Origin: Mucilaginibacter sp. SMC90
Lineage (GTDB): Bacteria > Bacteroidota > Bacteroidia > Sphingobacteriales > Sphingobacteriaceae
Assembly (NCBI RefSeq): GCF_022811725.1
Contig: NZ_CP094527.1
Coordinates: 6,572,001-6,636,000 of the forward strand
DNA length: 64,000 nucleotides
Reading direction: 5' to 3'
Under the pieces are notes generated by a model. That model searched no databases and was not told the origin of the DNA. It saw nothing but the letters and a program-made list of their open reading frames with translations. Below are positions 1 to 7,932 of this stretch, one piece after another. Numbering within the stretch: position 1 is the first letter of the stretch; each line of letters opens with the position of its first letter. Both the position numbers and the translations under genes were made by a program.

Positions 1-784
1 AGAAATAACAGTTTGCAGTTACGAAGGTAAAAGCGATGGTAAAATTGAGGAAGAAGTAGGTATCGTGCGATTTAAAATCACCGCGCTGGGAGCCTACAGT
101 ACCGGTATAAACTCCGGTTTTTTCACCCGAACGATCAGAAAGAGCAGCTGCAAGAGCAGGCATCTTGCTTTTATCGGCATAAACACCGCTCACATCATCA
201 AGATAGTCGGTAAAGGCGTAACGGTATCCCATATCGGCCATAATAGTAAATTTACCAGAAAGGTTATACTTAATGCCCAGGCCGTAAGGGATCACAACCG
301 TATTATTTCCGTAAGGCTTAAGCTGGCCTTCTGTTTTAAGCTGCCGCAAGCCAAATGTCCCACCGTTAAAATCCTGTGCCCGGGGAGCGTATGAAGCAAT
401 ACCTATACCTGTAAATATATAAGGGGTGTATTTGTTTCGCCCGGCATCGGGGATATAATTCATGAAGTTAAATTCGCCGGTAAGGCTCACCTCGCGCAGC
501 TGATCTTTAAAATTAAGATTACGATCACGAAATTGCGGATAACCCGAACGACTGTCATAAGCTGCAATATTACCAATGCCAACATTGAGCTTAGCCGAAA
601 AATAACCGTCGAAATTTCGCTTTCCAAATATGCCTGCCGAAACGCCACTTATTTTAACCGGGTTATTAGGGTTAAGGTCCCCAATATAACCAGCACCTCC
701 TATCGAACCGCCAATTTCCCATGTTTGGGCACGCAGCTGATAAGTTAAAAATAAGAGAACGGTAAGGAGTAAGTATTTTGGCAT
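1..784 (-). CDS. DUF6089-type outer membrane beta-barrel protein (partial, 3' end off window)
   Basis: Reading the minus strand from an ATG at 784 gives 261 open codons to the window edge with no stop, so the gene is cut. It starts with a signal peptide (MPKYLLLTVLLFLTYQLRAQ) followed by a glycine-rich stretch with YIGDLNPNNPVK, the N-terminal signature I associate with DUF6089 proteins. The rest alternates aromatic and polar residues as expected for a small outer membrane barrel. It starts 9 bp after the stop of nadK, so the two are probably one operon. In related Bacteroidota this pair is usually followed by uppS and bamA, which would lie beyond position 1 (recalled, not visible). The exact role is unknown; an outer membrane location is inferred from the signal peptide and composition. 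Confidence 0.82.
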   Translation of the reverse strand, partial: MPKYLLLTVLLFLTYQLRAQTWEIGGSIGGAGYIGDLNPNNPVKISGVSAGIFGKRNFDGYFSAKLNVGIGNIAAYDSRSGYPQFRDRNLNFKDQLREVSLTGEFNFMNYIPDAGRNKYTPYIFTGIGIASYAPRAQDFNGGTFGLRQLKTEGQLKPYGNNTVVIPYGLGIKYNLSGKFTIMADMGYRYAFTDYLDDVSGVYADKSKMPALAAALSDRSGEKTGVYTGTVGSQRGDFKSHDTYFFLNFTIAFTFVTANCYF

Positions 785-793
785 TAATTTAAT

Positions 794-1675
794 TTAGTAA
801 TTACGGGCGTCAAGGCCCCAAAGCAATTTATTTCTTAACGTAGTTAAGTAACTTTCATTACTAAGACGGATTAAATTTAACTGAAAACTGGCTTTCTGCA
901 CATGAAACTTAACGGTTTGATCTAAAACCTCTGTCCGCGAATCGCAAGAAATGATGTAATTAGCGCTGCGGCTTTCAACCTCGAAACACAGTTTACTGGT
1001 ATCGGGGATAACTATAGGCCGTACATTAAGGTTATGAGGCGATACCGGGGTTACTACTATACTATTTGACTGCGGAAAAATAATTGGCCCTCCGCAGCTT
1101 AATGAATATGCCGTTGAACCTGTTGAGGTAGAAATAATTATCCCGTCGCCCCAATATGAGTTTAAAAACTCATCGTTCAAAAATACATGGGTTATGATCA
1201 TGGCCGCATCATCGCGCTTATGAATGGTTACATCATTAAGGGCGAAATTATTGCTGCCAAAAACATTTGGGTTCGAATCTACAGTAAGCAGTTCGCGGCA
1301 ATCGCAGGTAAACTGCCTGTTCACTACCGCATAAATAGCTGCTGTGATGTCACTCTTATTAACACTGGCCAAAAACCCGAGCCGTCCAAAATTAATACCG
1401 ATAATAGGGATCCCCGAATCGCGGATCACGGTAACCATATCAAGCAGGGTGCCATCGCCGCCAAGTGTGATAAAAATATCGATAAAGCCTTTTAAAGTTT
1501 CGGCCGGACGCAGCACCTTATATTGTATTGTGGGTAATTTATCCTGCAGGTACTCATGGAGCTGCTGATGTACGTAAATATCAACGTTGTGCTGTGCAAG
1601 GCTGTCAAAAACCTGCTGTATAAAGGGTAAAACAGATGGCTCATTAAATGGCCTGCCGTAAACTGCTATCTTCAT
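794..1675 (-). CDS. nadK: NAD kinase
   Basis: This 293-residue protein phosphorylates NAD to NADP in the cytoplasm. The diagnostic GGDGT motif is at about residues 72-76, followed by a GRLGFLA segment near 98-104. NDV lies near 147 and TGSTAY at about 185-190, all standard for the ATP-NAD kinase family. The length is normal. It lies directly upstream of the DUF6089 barrel gene on the same strand with a 9 bp gap. The plus-strand PAS-LuxR gene separates it from the CBS-domain gene. Confidence 0.96.
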   Translation of the reverse strand: MKIAVYGRPFNEPSVLPFIQQVFDSLAQHNVDIYVHQQLHEYLQDKLPTIQYKVLRPAETLKGFIDIFITLGGDGTLLDMVTVIRDSGIPIIGINFGRLGFLASVNKSDITAAIYAVVNRQFTCDCRELLTVDSNPNVFGSNNFALNDVTIHKRDDAAMIITHVFLNDEFLNSYWGDGIIISTSTGSTAYSLSCGGPIIFPQSNSIVVTPVSPHNLNVRPIVIPDTSKLCFEVESRSANYIISCDSRTEVLDQTVKFHVQKASFQLNLIRLSNESYLTTLRNKLLWGLDARNY

Positions 1676-1939
1676 TTTTTAAAAAAGCGAATATCGAACT
1701 TTGAAAGTACATTAATGCAGTAAGGCATAAATAATTAATCTCAGTACGGCCCAGGCACCGCGATAAGTGCCTATTAGCCGCAATCCATGCTTTTATAATG
1801 CAAATGATGCGCTATTGTTTGCTTACAGGCCTAAATAAACCAGTTTAATTGCTTAGACAGCAAAATAACTTCAAAGTAAAATAATTGAGTTTAAATATTT
1901 TAGCCTACCTTACAGTGTTAAATAACGGTTATTTTACTG

Positions 1940-2602
1940 ATGGATCAAACCTTTATCCAAAAACTGTCCGATATACGGCTAATAGCTGATGAACTTCCCT
2001 CCGCATTAATAATTCATGAGGTTGAAACATTACAGATAGTATATATGAACAATGCTGGCCTCAATATATTGGGTACAACCCTTGATGAATTAAAAGCCAT
2101 GGGGCCTGAAATATACCACGCAAAATATTTTAACACCGAAGACAGCGATGAGTATGTGCCTAAAATATTGCACCTTATAAAAAGTCGCACTCAGGACCAC
2201 GTATCCTACTTTCAACAGGCCCGCTCATCAAAGCATATGGAATGGCAGCTTTTTGTTAGCAATACTAAAGTTTTTGCCCGCAATGATGCCGGCGACGCCA
2301 CGCACATTTTAACTTTAGCCAGTATGCTTGACCCTGTTCATCATATAACCACCAAAGTGAACCGGCTTATGGACGACATTTCGTTTTTACGAAAAAATAA
2401 CCTGCTGTTTTTGACCCTTACCCGCCGCGAAAAAGAAATTCTGAAATATATTGCCACAGGCATGAGTTCGGCCGAGATTGGAGCCACGCTTTTTATTGCC
2501 CCTGCCACCGCCGAAACGCATCGTAAAAACATCAAGAACAAGCTGCGGTTAAAAAATCATTATGATGCCGTGCGGTTTGCGCAAGCGTATAATTTGGTTT
2601 GA
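1940..2602 (+). CDS. PAS-like sensor with C-terminal LuxR-type HTH regulator
   Basis: This is a 220-residue one-component regulator. The first ~130 residues look like a PAS fold (ALIIHEVETLQIVYMNNAG, a typical PAS opening). A LuxR/FixJ helix-turn-helix runs from about residue 160 to the end, with LTRREKEILKYIATGMSS and AETHRKNIKNKL matching the family core. There is no receiver domain and no membrane segment, so it probably senses a cytoplasmic signal or ligand; the ligand is unknown. It is the only plus-strand gene among minus-strand neighbours and faces away from nadK. Its downstream flank carries iterated AGTCTTAAG-like words. Confidence 0.85.
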   Translation: MDQTFIQKLSDIRLIADELPSALIIHEVETLQIVYMNNAGLNILGTTLDELKAMGPEIYHAKYFNTEDSDEYVPKILHLIKSRTQDHVSYFQQARSSKHMEWQLFVSNTKVFARNDAGDATHILTLASMLDPVHHITTKVNRLMDDISFLRKNNLLFLTLTRREKEILKYIATGMSSAEIGATLFIAPATAETHRKNIKNKLRLKNHYDAVRFAQAYNLV

Positions 2603-2603
2603 G

Positions 2604-2705
2604 ACTAAAGTAGTTCGAAGTCGGCAGTTCGAAGTATTAAGTCTCACATTCAAAATTTTGCTGTTGAAAACTTACGACTTAAGACTCAGGACTTAGAACT
2701 TAAGA
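2604..2705. repeat. Iterated AGTCTTAAGTC-type intergenic words
   Basis: The spacer between the LuxR gene and the CBS gene is built of permuted copies of short words such as GACTTAAGACT, GACTTAGAACTTAAGACT and AGTTCGAAGT. The same word type recurs at 14180-14225 (AGTCTTAAGTTTTTAAGTCC). No open frame is present. Function unknown. Confidence 0.6.
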
Positions 2706-3368
2706 CTACAAATTAAGGTAATTCATGAGCGAATCATACCTGTCGCGGGTGGTATCGTTGATATCGGTATGGTTAAAGGTAGCTTTGATATCATACTCGT
2801 ACCTAAGGAAACTGGCGGTTATGGCCGAAATATCCTGTTTGTTGATTTTAAGCGTAACCTCCATCCGGGTTGAATCGGGAAAGGACTGAACGTAGGAGCT
2901 CAGGATCTGCGCATTATCCGACTCTACTATCTGCGCCATGTGTGCAAGTGAGTTATTCTTATTGCTGATTTCCAGTACAATGATCCCTCCCGGCTGCGAT
3001 ACCGACGTTATTTGGGCAAAATACTCTGTAATTGCATTAATGGATATCAGGCCAAGATAATTGCTTTTGGCATCAAGCACCGGCACAACGGTAAGCTGCT
3101 GCTCATAAAAAAGCCGGATAACGTCATAAATGTGCTGTTCTTCCAGCACATAAGGGTTAACCAGCGAAAGCGCCAACGCACCTATAGGAGTTTGATAATC
3201 ACCTTCGGCTATCAGGTCATCTTCGGCAACAAGGCCTAAAAACTGCTCTTCATTTACAATAGGCAAATGCCTGAGGCGAAACTCAACCATACGGTCAAGC
3301 ACTTTCTGAATGGTATCAGAAGTGTGTACCGGTGGTATCGAGTCAGCTATCAGGTCAAGTGCTATCAT
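2706..3368 (-). CDS. CBS-domain protein
   Basis: This 220-residue soluble protein has two N-terminal CBS motifs (about residues 5-60 and 72-125, with the typical HLPIVNEEQFLGLVAEDDL and LTVVPVLDAKSNYLGLIS strands). A further ~90 residues resemble an ACT-like alpha/beta domain (GGIIVLEISNKNNSLAHMAQ). Tandem CBS domains usually bind adenine nucleotides and regulate a partner; no partner enzyme is fused here. The ATG at 3368 directly follows the TAG of the hydrolase gene with no intergenic base, so the two are almost certainly co-translated. Closely linked CBS, nadK and DUF6089 genes are common in this phylum (from memory). Confidence 0.85.
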   Translation of the reverse strand: MIALDLIADSIPPVHTSDTIQKVLDRMVEFRLRHLPIVNEEQFLGLVAEDDLIAEGDYQTPIGALALSLVNPYVLEEQHIYDVIRLFYEQQLTVVPVLDAKSNYLGLISINAITEYFAQITSVSQPGGIIVLEISNKNNSLAHMAQIVESDNAQILSSYVQSFPDSTRMEVTLKINKQDISAITASFLRYEYDIKATFNHTDINDTTRDRYDSLMNYLNL

Positions 3369-4142
3369 CTATGCATTTACTTTGGTCTCTAATTTAGCTA
3401 AAAACTGCTTAAGTAAAACATTAAATTCTTCCGGGTGCTCCATCATTGGGGCATGACCGCATTTATCAATCCAATGCAGCTCCGAATCGGGCAGCAGCTC
3501 ATTAAATTCAACGGCTACCTCCGGCGGGGTGATCTTATCATTACGTCCCCATATCAAAGATACCGGAATAGTGATCTTATGCAGATCTTTCTTCATATTG
3601 TGCCTGATGGCCGATTTTGCCATGGCCAGCAAACGGATCACTTTATGCCTGTCATTAATGGTACGAAACACATCCTGTACCAGATCATCAGTGGCAATAG
3701 CCGGATCATAAAAAGTAAACTGCACCTTTTCGCGTACAAAATCAATACTTTCCCTGCGCGGAAATGAACCTCCGAATGCATTTTCATACAAGCCCGAACT
3801 GCCGGTCAAAACAAGCGCCTTTATATTTTCGGGATGTGTAGTTAAATATACTAATGCCACATGCCCGCCAAGCGAGTTACCCAGCAAAGTAATATTACTA
3901 AGCTTTTTAAATTTTATAAACTTATGTACAAATTTCGATAAACTTTTTACCCCTGTGCTGATCAGTGGCATGTCATAAACAGGTAGTATTGGGATAATAA
4001 CCCTGTACTTTGATTTAAACTCATTAATAACACCATCCCAATTGCTCAAAGCTCCCATTAAACCATGCAGCAGTAACAGCACCTCTCCTTCGCCCTCATC
4101 GATGTAACTAAAACCGTGTTCCTCTTTAAGCACGAACTCCAT
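3369..4142 (-). CDS. Alpha/beta hydrolase
   Basis: This 257-residue protein has the alpha/beta-hydrolase layout: an HG oxyanion motif (LLLLHGLMG, about residues 22-30), the nucleophile elbow GNSLGGH with Ser near residue 90, the acid in GRNDKITPP and the histidine in DKCGHAPMMEHP near the end. There is no signal peptide, so it is cytoplasmic. The substrate cannot be told; the family includes esterases, lipases and C-C hydrolases. Its stop codon abuts the ATG of the CBS protein. Confidence 0.88.
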   Translation of the reverse strand: MEFVLKEEHGFSYIDEGEGEVLLLLHGLMGALSNWDGVINEFKSKYRVIIPILPVYDMPLISTGVKSLSKFVHKFIKFKKLSNITLLGNSLGGHVALVYLTTHPENIKALVLTGSSGLYENAFGGSFPRRESIDFVREKVQFTFYDPAIATDDLVQDVFRTINDRHKVIRLLAMAKSAIRHNMKKDLHKITIPVSLIWGRNDKITPPEVAVEFNELLPDSELHWIDKCGHAPMMEHPEEFNVLLKQFLAKLETKVNA

Positions 4143-4360
4143 ATAAAATATTAAAAATTAATTTTCAAAATTAGCTTATACCAAAATCACTTTCAGTACA
4201 AATTCCCGTTATTCCGCTGTAAAATTAGTTTATTACGAACGACATTTAGCAAGTATAGCAATTATTTATCAATGTAGTAATGTTAAGCTTTTATTAAATA
4301 GCTTAACATTAATTCAACATTAGTGTTTAAAAAGCTTAGCAATAATTAAATGCCAAGGGC
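4143..4360. other. AT-rich spacer with a 10-bp inverted repeat
   Basis: This gap between YqeY and the hydrolase has no open frame. It holds a perfect inverted repeat, AATGTTAAGC (4279-4288) and GCTTAACATT (4301-4310), separated by 12 bp. It is not followed by a T tract on either strand, so an operator or attenuator-like hairpin is as likely as a terminator. Confidence 0.4.
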
Positions 4361-4810
4361 CTAACCCAATAACTGTTTAACCACCTCTGATATTGTTTTA
4401 CCATCGGCCTTGCCGGCAAGTTCTTTACTGGCCATGCCCATTACGCGGCCCATATCTTTTACAGATGTTGCACCTATCCTGCCAATAAGTTCTTCCAGAT
4501 ATCCTTCAATTTCAAACTTGCTCATTTGCTGCGGAAGGTATTCTTCAATAACCAGCATCTCGGCTATCTCAACCTGGTAAAGGTCATCCCGGTTTTGTTC
4601 TTTATAAATATCAGCCGACTCCTTGCGCTGTTTTACCAGCTTTTGCAATACCTTAATTTCTGCATCTTCGGTAAGCTCATCGGCGGCGCCCTTTTCGGTT
4701 TTAGCTAAAAGCAAAGCCGATTTAATAGCGCGTAATCCCTGTAAACGATCTGCCTGCTTTGCAAGCATGGCCAGTTTAATGTCCTGGTCTATTTGTGTAA
4801 TTAATGACAT
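4361..4810 (-). CDS. GatB/YqeY domain protein
   Basis: This 149-residue cytoplasmic protein has the complete YqeY fold. It opens with DIKLAMLAKQADRLQGLRAI, has IEEYLPQQMS in the middle and ends with MGRVMGMASKELAGKADGKT, which resembles the tRNA-binding tail domain of GatB. Stand-alone YqeY proteins are widespread and thought to be linked to tRNA amidation or translation, but the biochemical role is not settled. The length is normal. It is probably a single-gene unit, with AT-rich spacers on both sides. Confidence 0.9.
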   Translation of the reverse strand: MSLITQIDQDIKLAMLAKQADRLQGLRAIKSALLLAKTEKGAADELTEDAEIKVLQKLVKQRKESADIYKEQNRDDLYQVEIAEMLVIEEYLPQQMSKFEIEGYLEELIGRIGATSVKDMGRVMGMASKELAGKADGKTISEVVKQLLG

Positions 4811-4968
4811 ATCCTTAATTAGTGAATTATTGATTTAGTGAATTAGTGAATCTTGATGTGCAAATTTCAGCTACGCAAATGTGCAGATTATTGTAGTTCA
4901 CATTTTCAAATCTTCAAATTGACAAATTATCAAATTTTTAATTTGCACATCTAAAATCTGCACATCGA
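4811..4968. repeat. Iterated TTCAAAT / TTTGCACATC spacer
   Basis: The spacer consists of short repeated words: several TTAGTGAATT copies, then TTCAAAT units, then TTTGCACATC and CTGCACATC units. GATGTGCAAATT and its exact reverse complement AATTTGCACATC both occur. A 36-bp block near 4899-4935 (TTTTCAAATCTTCAAATTGA core) recurs with a few mismatches near 61253-61289. The TTTGCACAT words recur at 14262-14333 and 54838-54880. Confidence 0.6.
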
Positions 4969-5727
4969 CTACCCCCTGAATATAGTTCCCGCGTTTGCCT
5001 GTGCTGTCGGCATGATCAGAATATCGTTAATATTAACATGTGCAGGTCGTGATGCAATGAACCAAATGGTTTCGGCTACATCATCTGCCTTCAATGGTTC
5101 AAAACCTTCATATACTTTTTTGGCTCTTTCTTTATCGCCCTTAAAGCGCACTTCCGAAAACTCGGTTTCAACAGCCCCGGGGTGTATTGCGGTAACCTTA
5201 ATACCATGAGCTAAAAGGTCAATCCGCATTCCTTTATTCAAGGCATCAACAGCATGCTTGGTTGCACAATATACGTTTCCGTTGGCATAAACTTCTTTAC
5301 CTGCAATTGAGCCAAGGTTTATGATATGGCCTTTACCATTTGCAATCATCCAGTTTGATACCACCCGGCTTACGTATAACAGGCCTTTAATGTTGGTATC
5401 AATCATGGTTTCCCAATCGTCAATATCGCCCTTTTGGATCGGATCAAGTCCCTGGCTTAAACCTGCGTTGTTAACCAGTACGGTTACCTTTTTCCATTTT
5501 TCGGGTAATGCTTCCAGGTTACTGATGGTATCCTCACGGTTACGTACATCAAATGATGAAACAGCAACCTCTACATTATATTTATCATTCAGGTGCTTGG
5601 CCAATTTTTCCAACCGCTCCAACCGGCGACCGGTTAATACCAGGTTATATCCCTCACGGGCAAAAACGTGCGCACATGCCTCGCCAATGCCGGCGGTAGC
5701 TCCTGTAATTAAAGCAATTTTACTCAT
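4969..5727 (-). CDS. SDR family NAD(P)-dependent oxidoreductase (YdfG-like)
   Basis: This 252-residue classical short-chain dehydrogenase has the TGxxxGIG cofactor loop (GATAGIGEA, about residues 8-16), the NNAG motif (VLVNNAGLSQ) and the catalytic YCATK tetrad segment near residues 154-158. The C-terminal part (AIHPGAVETEFSEVRFKGD) resembles the YdfG / 3-hydroxy acid dehydrogenase subgroup, so NADP-dependent oxidation of a serine-like hydroxy acid is possible. That assignment is inference from overall resemblance. Confidence 0.88.
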   Translation of the reverse strand: MSKIALITGATAGIGEACAHVFAREGYNLVLTGRRLERLEKLAKHLNDKYNVEVAVSSFDVRNREDTISNLEALPEKWKKVTVLVNNAGLSQGLDPIQKGDIDDWETMIDTNIKGLLYVSRVVSNWMIANGKGHIINLGSIAGKEVYANGNVYCATKHAVDALNKGMRIDLLAHGIKVTAIHPGAVETEFSEVRFKGDKERAKKVYEGFEPLKADDVAETIWFIASRPAHVNINDILIMPTAQANAGTIFRG

Positions 5728-5814
5728 AGGTTTGATAACTCTAAACAGCGAAATTATGTTTTTTAGTTTGAAATTTTGTCGGTTGTGGGTAAGGATGTTT
5801 TTGGAACGCGGATT

Positions 5815-5950
5815 TTACTCACCCCGACATCGCTGCGCTTGTCACCCCTCTCTGCTTCGCAAAGAGGGGGCTGCTATTCTTAGTTTCCCTACCCTCTTTG
5901 CCGCGAAGCCGGAGAGAGGGTGATTCAGCGAAGCGCAAATCGGGTGAGTC
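5815..5950. repeat. Palindromic repeat family A, copy 1
   Basis: The gap 5728-6113 has no gene; it holds this ~135-bp element. The ends are inverted (ACTCACCCCGAC...CGCTGCGCTT on the left, AGCGAAGCGC...CGGGTGAGT on the right). The interior carries two more hairpins around CCCTCTCTGCTTCGCAAAGAGGG and CCCTCTTTGCCGCGAAG...GGAGAGAGGG. A second copy in the same orientation lies at 7657-7797, so the pair brackets porT-menG. There is no open reading frame and no transposase. Confidence 0.75.
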
Positions 5951-6113
5951 AAATATGCACCATGCATTAACAACCAAACGGGATCACCTATTGCGTTAAA
6001 AACGCAAAACCATTTTAAGCACTCATTATAAATGAGCGCCAGAAAGCCAAGAAAGTAAAAGAGCTTTGCGCCTTAGCGCCTTTGCGAGAAAACTATAACG
6101 AATAGTTAAGCTA

Positions 6114-6848
6114 CTATTCAAAAATTAAACTGAACATAATGGTATGCAACCCCAACCTGCTAAGCGGTGCCGAATAAGGATTATTTTCCCGCATCAGCAC
6201 GTTGCCCAATGAATTGGAGATCTTGATCTCGGGAGAGAGCTTAAAAAACTCAAAGTATATGTCGCAACCTAAGCCTGCTTCGTACGACGCAAAACCGCCT
6301 ACGTTTTTCACCAGCTTTTCGGAAAGATCAAGATTGGCATCCGCATTTTTCTTAGAGCCTATGGCCTGCGTATATTTCAAGCCGCCTACAACGTAAGCCC
6401 TGAAATCGCCCAGCCTGTCCGATTTTAATTTTAATTGCAGCGGAACGTCTACCGAAGTGGTTTGCACTTTTTTGTCAACATCTTCTGATGGGTCCACATA
6501 AGAATAATGTAAAGCCCTGTCCGCAAAAATTAATGATGGTGTGGTGCGTACCTCCAAATGCTCGGTGATCCTGTAGCGAGTTAAAAAACCTACGCCGAAC
6601 CCCGGTGTGCTTTTTGAGCTGATGCTGTTAAGCGGGCCTTTAACCTGCACACCATTCTCATCCAAAAATGCATTACGAAAACCGGGCTGATTGATGATCT
6701 TGAAATCGGTACTCACATAAGTAAAGCTAAAACCAAAACTCAGGTCCTCCTGATCTGCCCCACCACCCCATGCAGGTGCACGTTGAGCAAGCAATAAATT
6801 GCTGCTAAAAATAAGTACAACTACAAGCAGGTAACGGTTTATAATCAT
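6114..6848 (-). CDS. porT: Type IX secretion/gliding protein PorT-like
   Basis: This 244-residue protein has a signal peptide (LLVVVLIFSSNLLLAQ) and an outer membrane beta-barrel body. The mature N-terminus has LSFGFSFTYVSTDFKI and the C-terminal third has FEFFKLSPEIKISNSLGNVL, ending in an aromatic beta-strand (IMFSLIFE). This pattern matches PorT (SprT), an outer membrane component needed for type IX secretion. Its ATG overlaps the TGA of menG (ATGA), which implies translational coupling; a menG-porT pair is common in Bacteroidota (from memory). A T9SS cargo-type gene at 29231-29746 supports a working system. A generic PorT-family barrel is the alternative. Confidence 0.8.
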   Translation of the reverse strand: MIINRYLLVVVLIFSSNLLLAQRAPAWGGGADQEDLSFGFSFTYVSTDFKIINQPGFRNAFLDENGVQVKGPLNSISSKSTPGFGVGFLTRYRITEHLEVRTTPSLIFADRALHYSYVDPSEDVDKKVQTTSVDVPLQLKLKSDRLGDFRAYVVGGLKYTQAIGSKKNADANLDLSEKLVKNVGGFASYEAGLGCDIYFEFFKLSPEIKISNSLGNVLMRENNPYSAPLSRLGLHTIMFSLIFE

Positions 6849-7576
6849 TTAATACCGGTGTATATTGAACAGATACCAAACGTTAAAGGCCGGCATTTGG
6901 TATTTTTAAAACCCACTTTATCCATCAAAGCAACAAAAGTTTGTCCGTCAGGAAAAGCAGCTACCGACTCGGGCAAATAGCTGTAAGCTCTTGCATCTTT
7001 ACTGAACAACTTACCGATGCCCGGTGTAATATAGCTGAAATAGAAATTGTACAACTGTTTTATCGGAAATGCTTTTGGCTTTGAAAATTCAAGCACCACC
7101 ACTTTCCCACCTGGTTTAAGTACCCGGTTGATATCAGCAAGGCCTTTTTCCAGGTTTTCAAAGTTACGAACCCCATAAGCAACCGTCACTGCGTCAAACT
7201 CAGCGCCTTCAAACGGTAATTTTTCCGAATCGCCAAGTTTTACGCCAAACTTATCACCTAAACCACGCTTAGCTATTTTTTGCTCCGCGATATCAAGCAT
7301 CCCCCTTGAAATATCAACCCCGATAATTTTTTCGGGTTTCAGGATGGATAAAGCCTCAAAAGCAAAATCGCCTGTACCTGTAGCAACATCCAGGATGAGT
7401 TTTGGTTTGTCGTTCTTTAATTCGTTGATGGCTTTTTTACGCCAGATGATATCAATACCAAGCGACATGAAATGGTTCAGAAAATCATATGTTTTTGATA
7501 TATTGTTAAACATATCTGCCACCTGCTCTTTTTTAGTAGCCTGCTCGTCATGGTACGGTGTTATGGTTTTGCTCAT
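6845..7576 (-). CDS. menG: Demethylmenaquinone methyltransferase
   Basis: This 243-residue class I methyltransferase carries out the last step of menaquinone synthesis, using S-adenosylmethionine. It shows the UbiE/MenG signatures: YDFLNHFMSLGIDIIWRKKA, the SAM loop DVATGTGD (about residues 63-70), YGVRNFENLEKGL, RVLKPGGKVVVLEFSKP, and FYFSYITPGIGKL near the end. I place the start at 7576 (MSKTITPYHDEQ); the frame stays open upstream to 7795, but that part is palindromic repeat sequence and not family-like. Its stop overlaps the porT start. Also called UbiE. Confidence 0.94.
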   Translation of the reverse strand: MSKTITPYHDEQATKKEQVADMFNNISKTYDFLNHFMSLGIDIIWRKKAINELKNDKPKLILDVATGTGDFAFEALSILKPEKIIGVDISRGMLDIAEQKIAKRGLGDKFGVKLGDSEKLPFEGAEFDAVTVAYGVRNFENLEKGLADINRVLKPGGKVVVLEFSKPKAFPIKQLYNFYFSYITPGIGKLFSKDARAYSYLPESVAAFPDGQTFVALMDKVGFKNTKCRPLTFGICSIYTGIK

Positions 7577-7656
7577 CGCGGGCAAAGATAGTGATTGTAT
7601 GCTGAATGCTTTAATATTAAGAAAGGCGAAAATGAATCCTGAAACAGGGCTGACAA

Positions 7657-7797
7657 GTTTACTCACCCCGGCTTCGCTGCGCTTGCCACCCCTCTCTGCT
7701 TCGCAAAGAGGGGCTTTTCCTTTTACTTCTTCTACCCTCTTTCCGCCGAAGGCGAAGAGAGGGTGGTCCAGCGAAGCGCAGACCGGGTGAGTCAACT
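7657..7797. repeat. Palindromic repeat family A, copy 2
   Basis: This is a second copy of the 5815-5950 element in the same orientation, with matching ends (TTTACTCACCCCGGCTTCGC and GCAGACCGGGTGAGTCAAC) and the same internal CCCTCTCTGCTTCGCAAAGAGGGG hairpin. It fills much of the gap between menG (start 7576) and the plus-strand oxidoreductase (7933). The rest of that gap is AT-rich with no open frame. Confidence 0.75.
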
Positions 7798-7932
7798 ATA
7801 CGCCAGGAAGTTAATACCCCGATATTAAGTTGCCCTAATTATGTAAATGTTAAGTCAATTCATTATTTTTAAAAACCAATTACAGCCGGTAGATCCCGGT
7901 AAATCACATTTAAAATTTGTTTCCTTATCCTT

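Noticed and set aside
65..748. Plus-strand open frames at the left edge
   Set aside because: They are antisense to the DUF6089 barrel gene, which has a signal peptide and family motif on the minus strand.
5321..5923. Plus-strand open frame of 200 codons opposite the SDR gene
   Set aside because: It is the antisense of the SDR gene and runs on into repeat A; composition and lack of family motifs mark it as a shadow.
7577..7795. N-terminal extension of the menG frame, 73 residues upstream of MSKTITPYHDEQ
   Set aside because: The extension is translated palindromic repeat A, and known MenG proteins start near the chosen Met.
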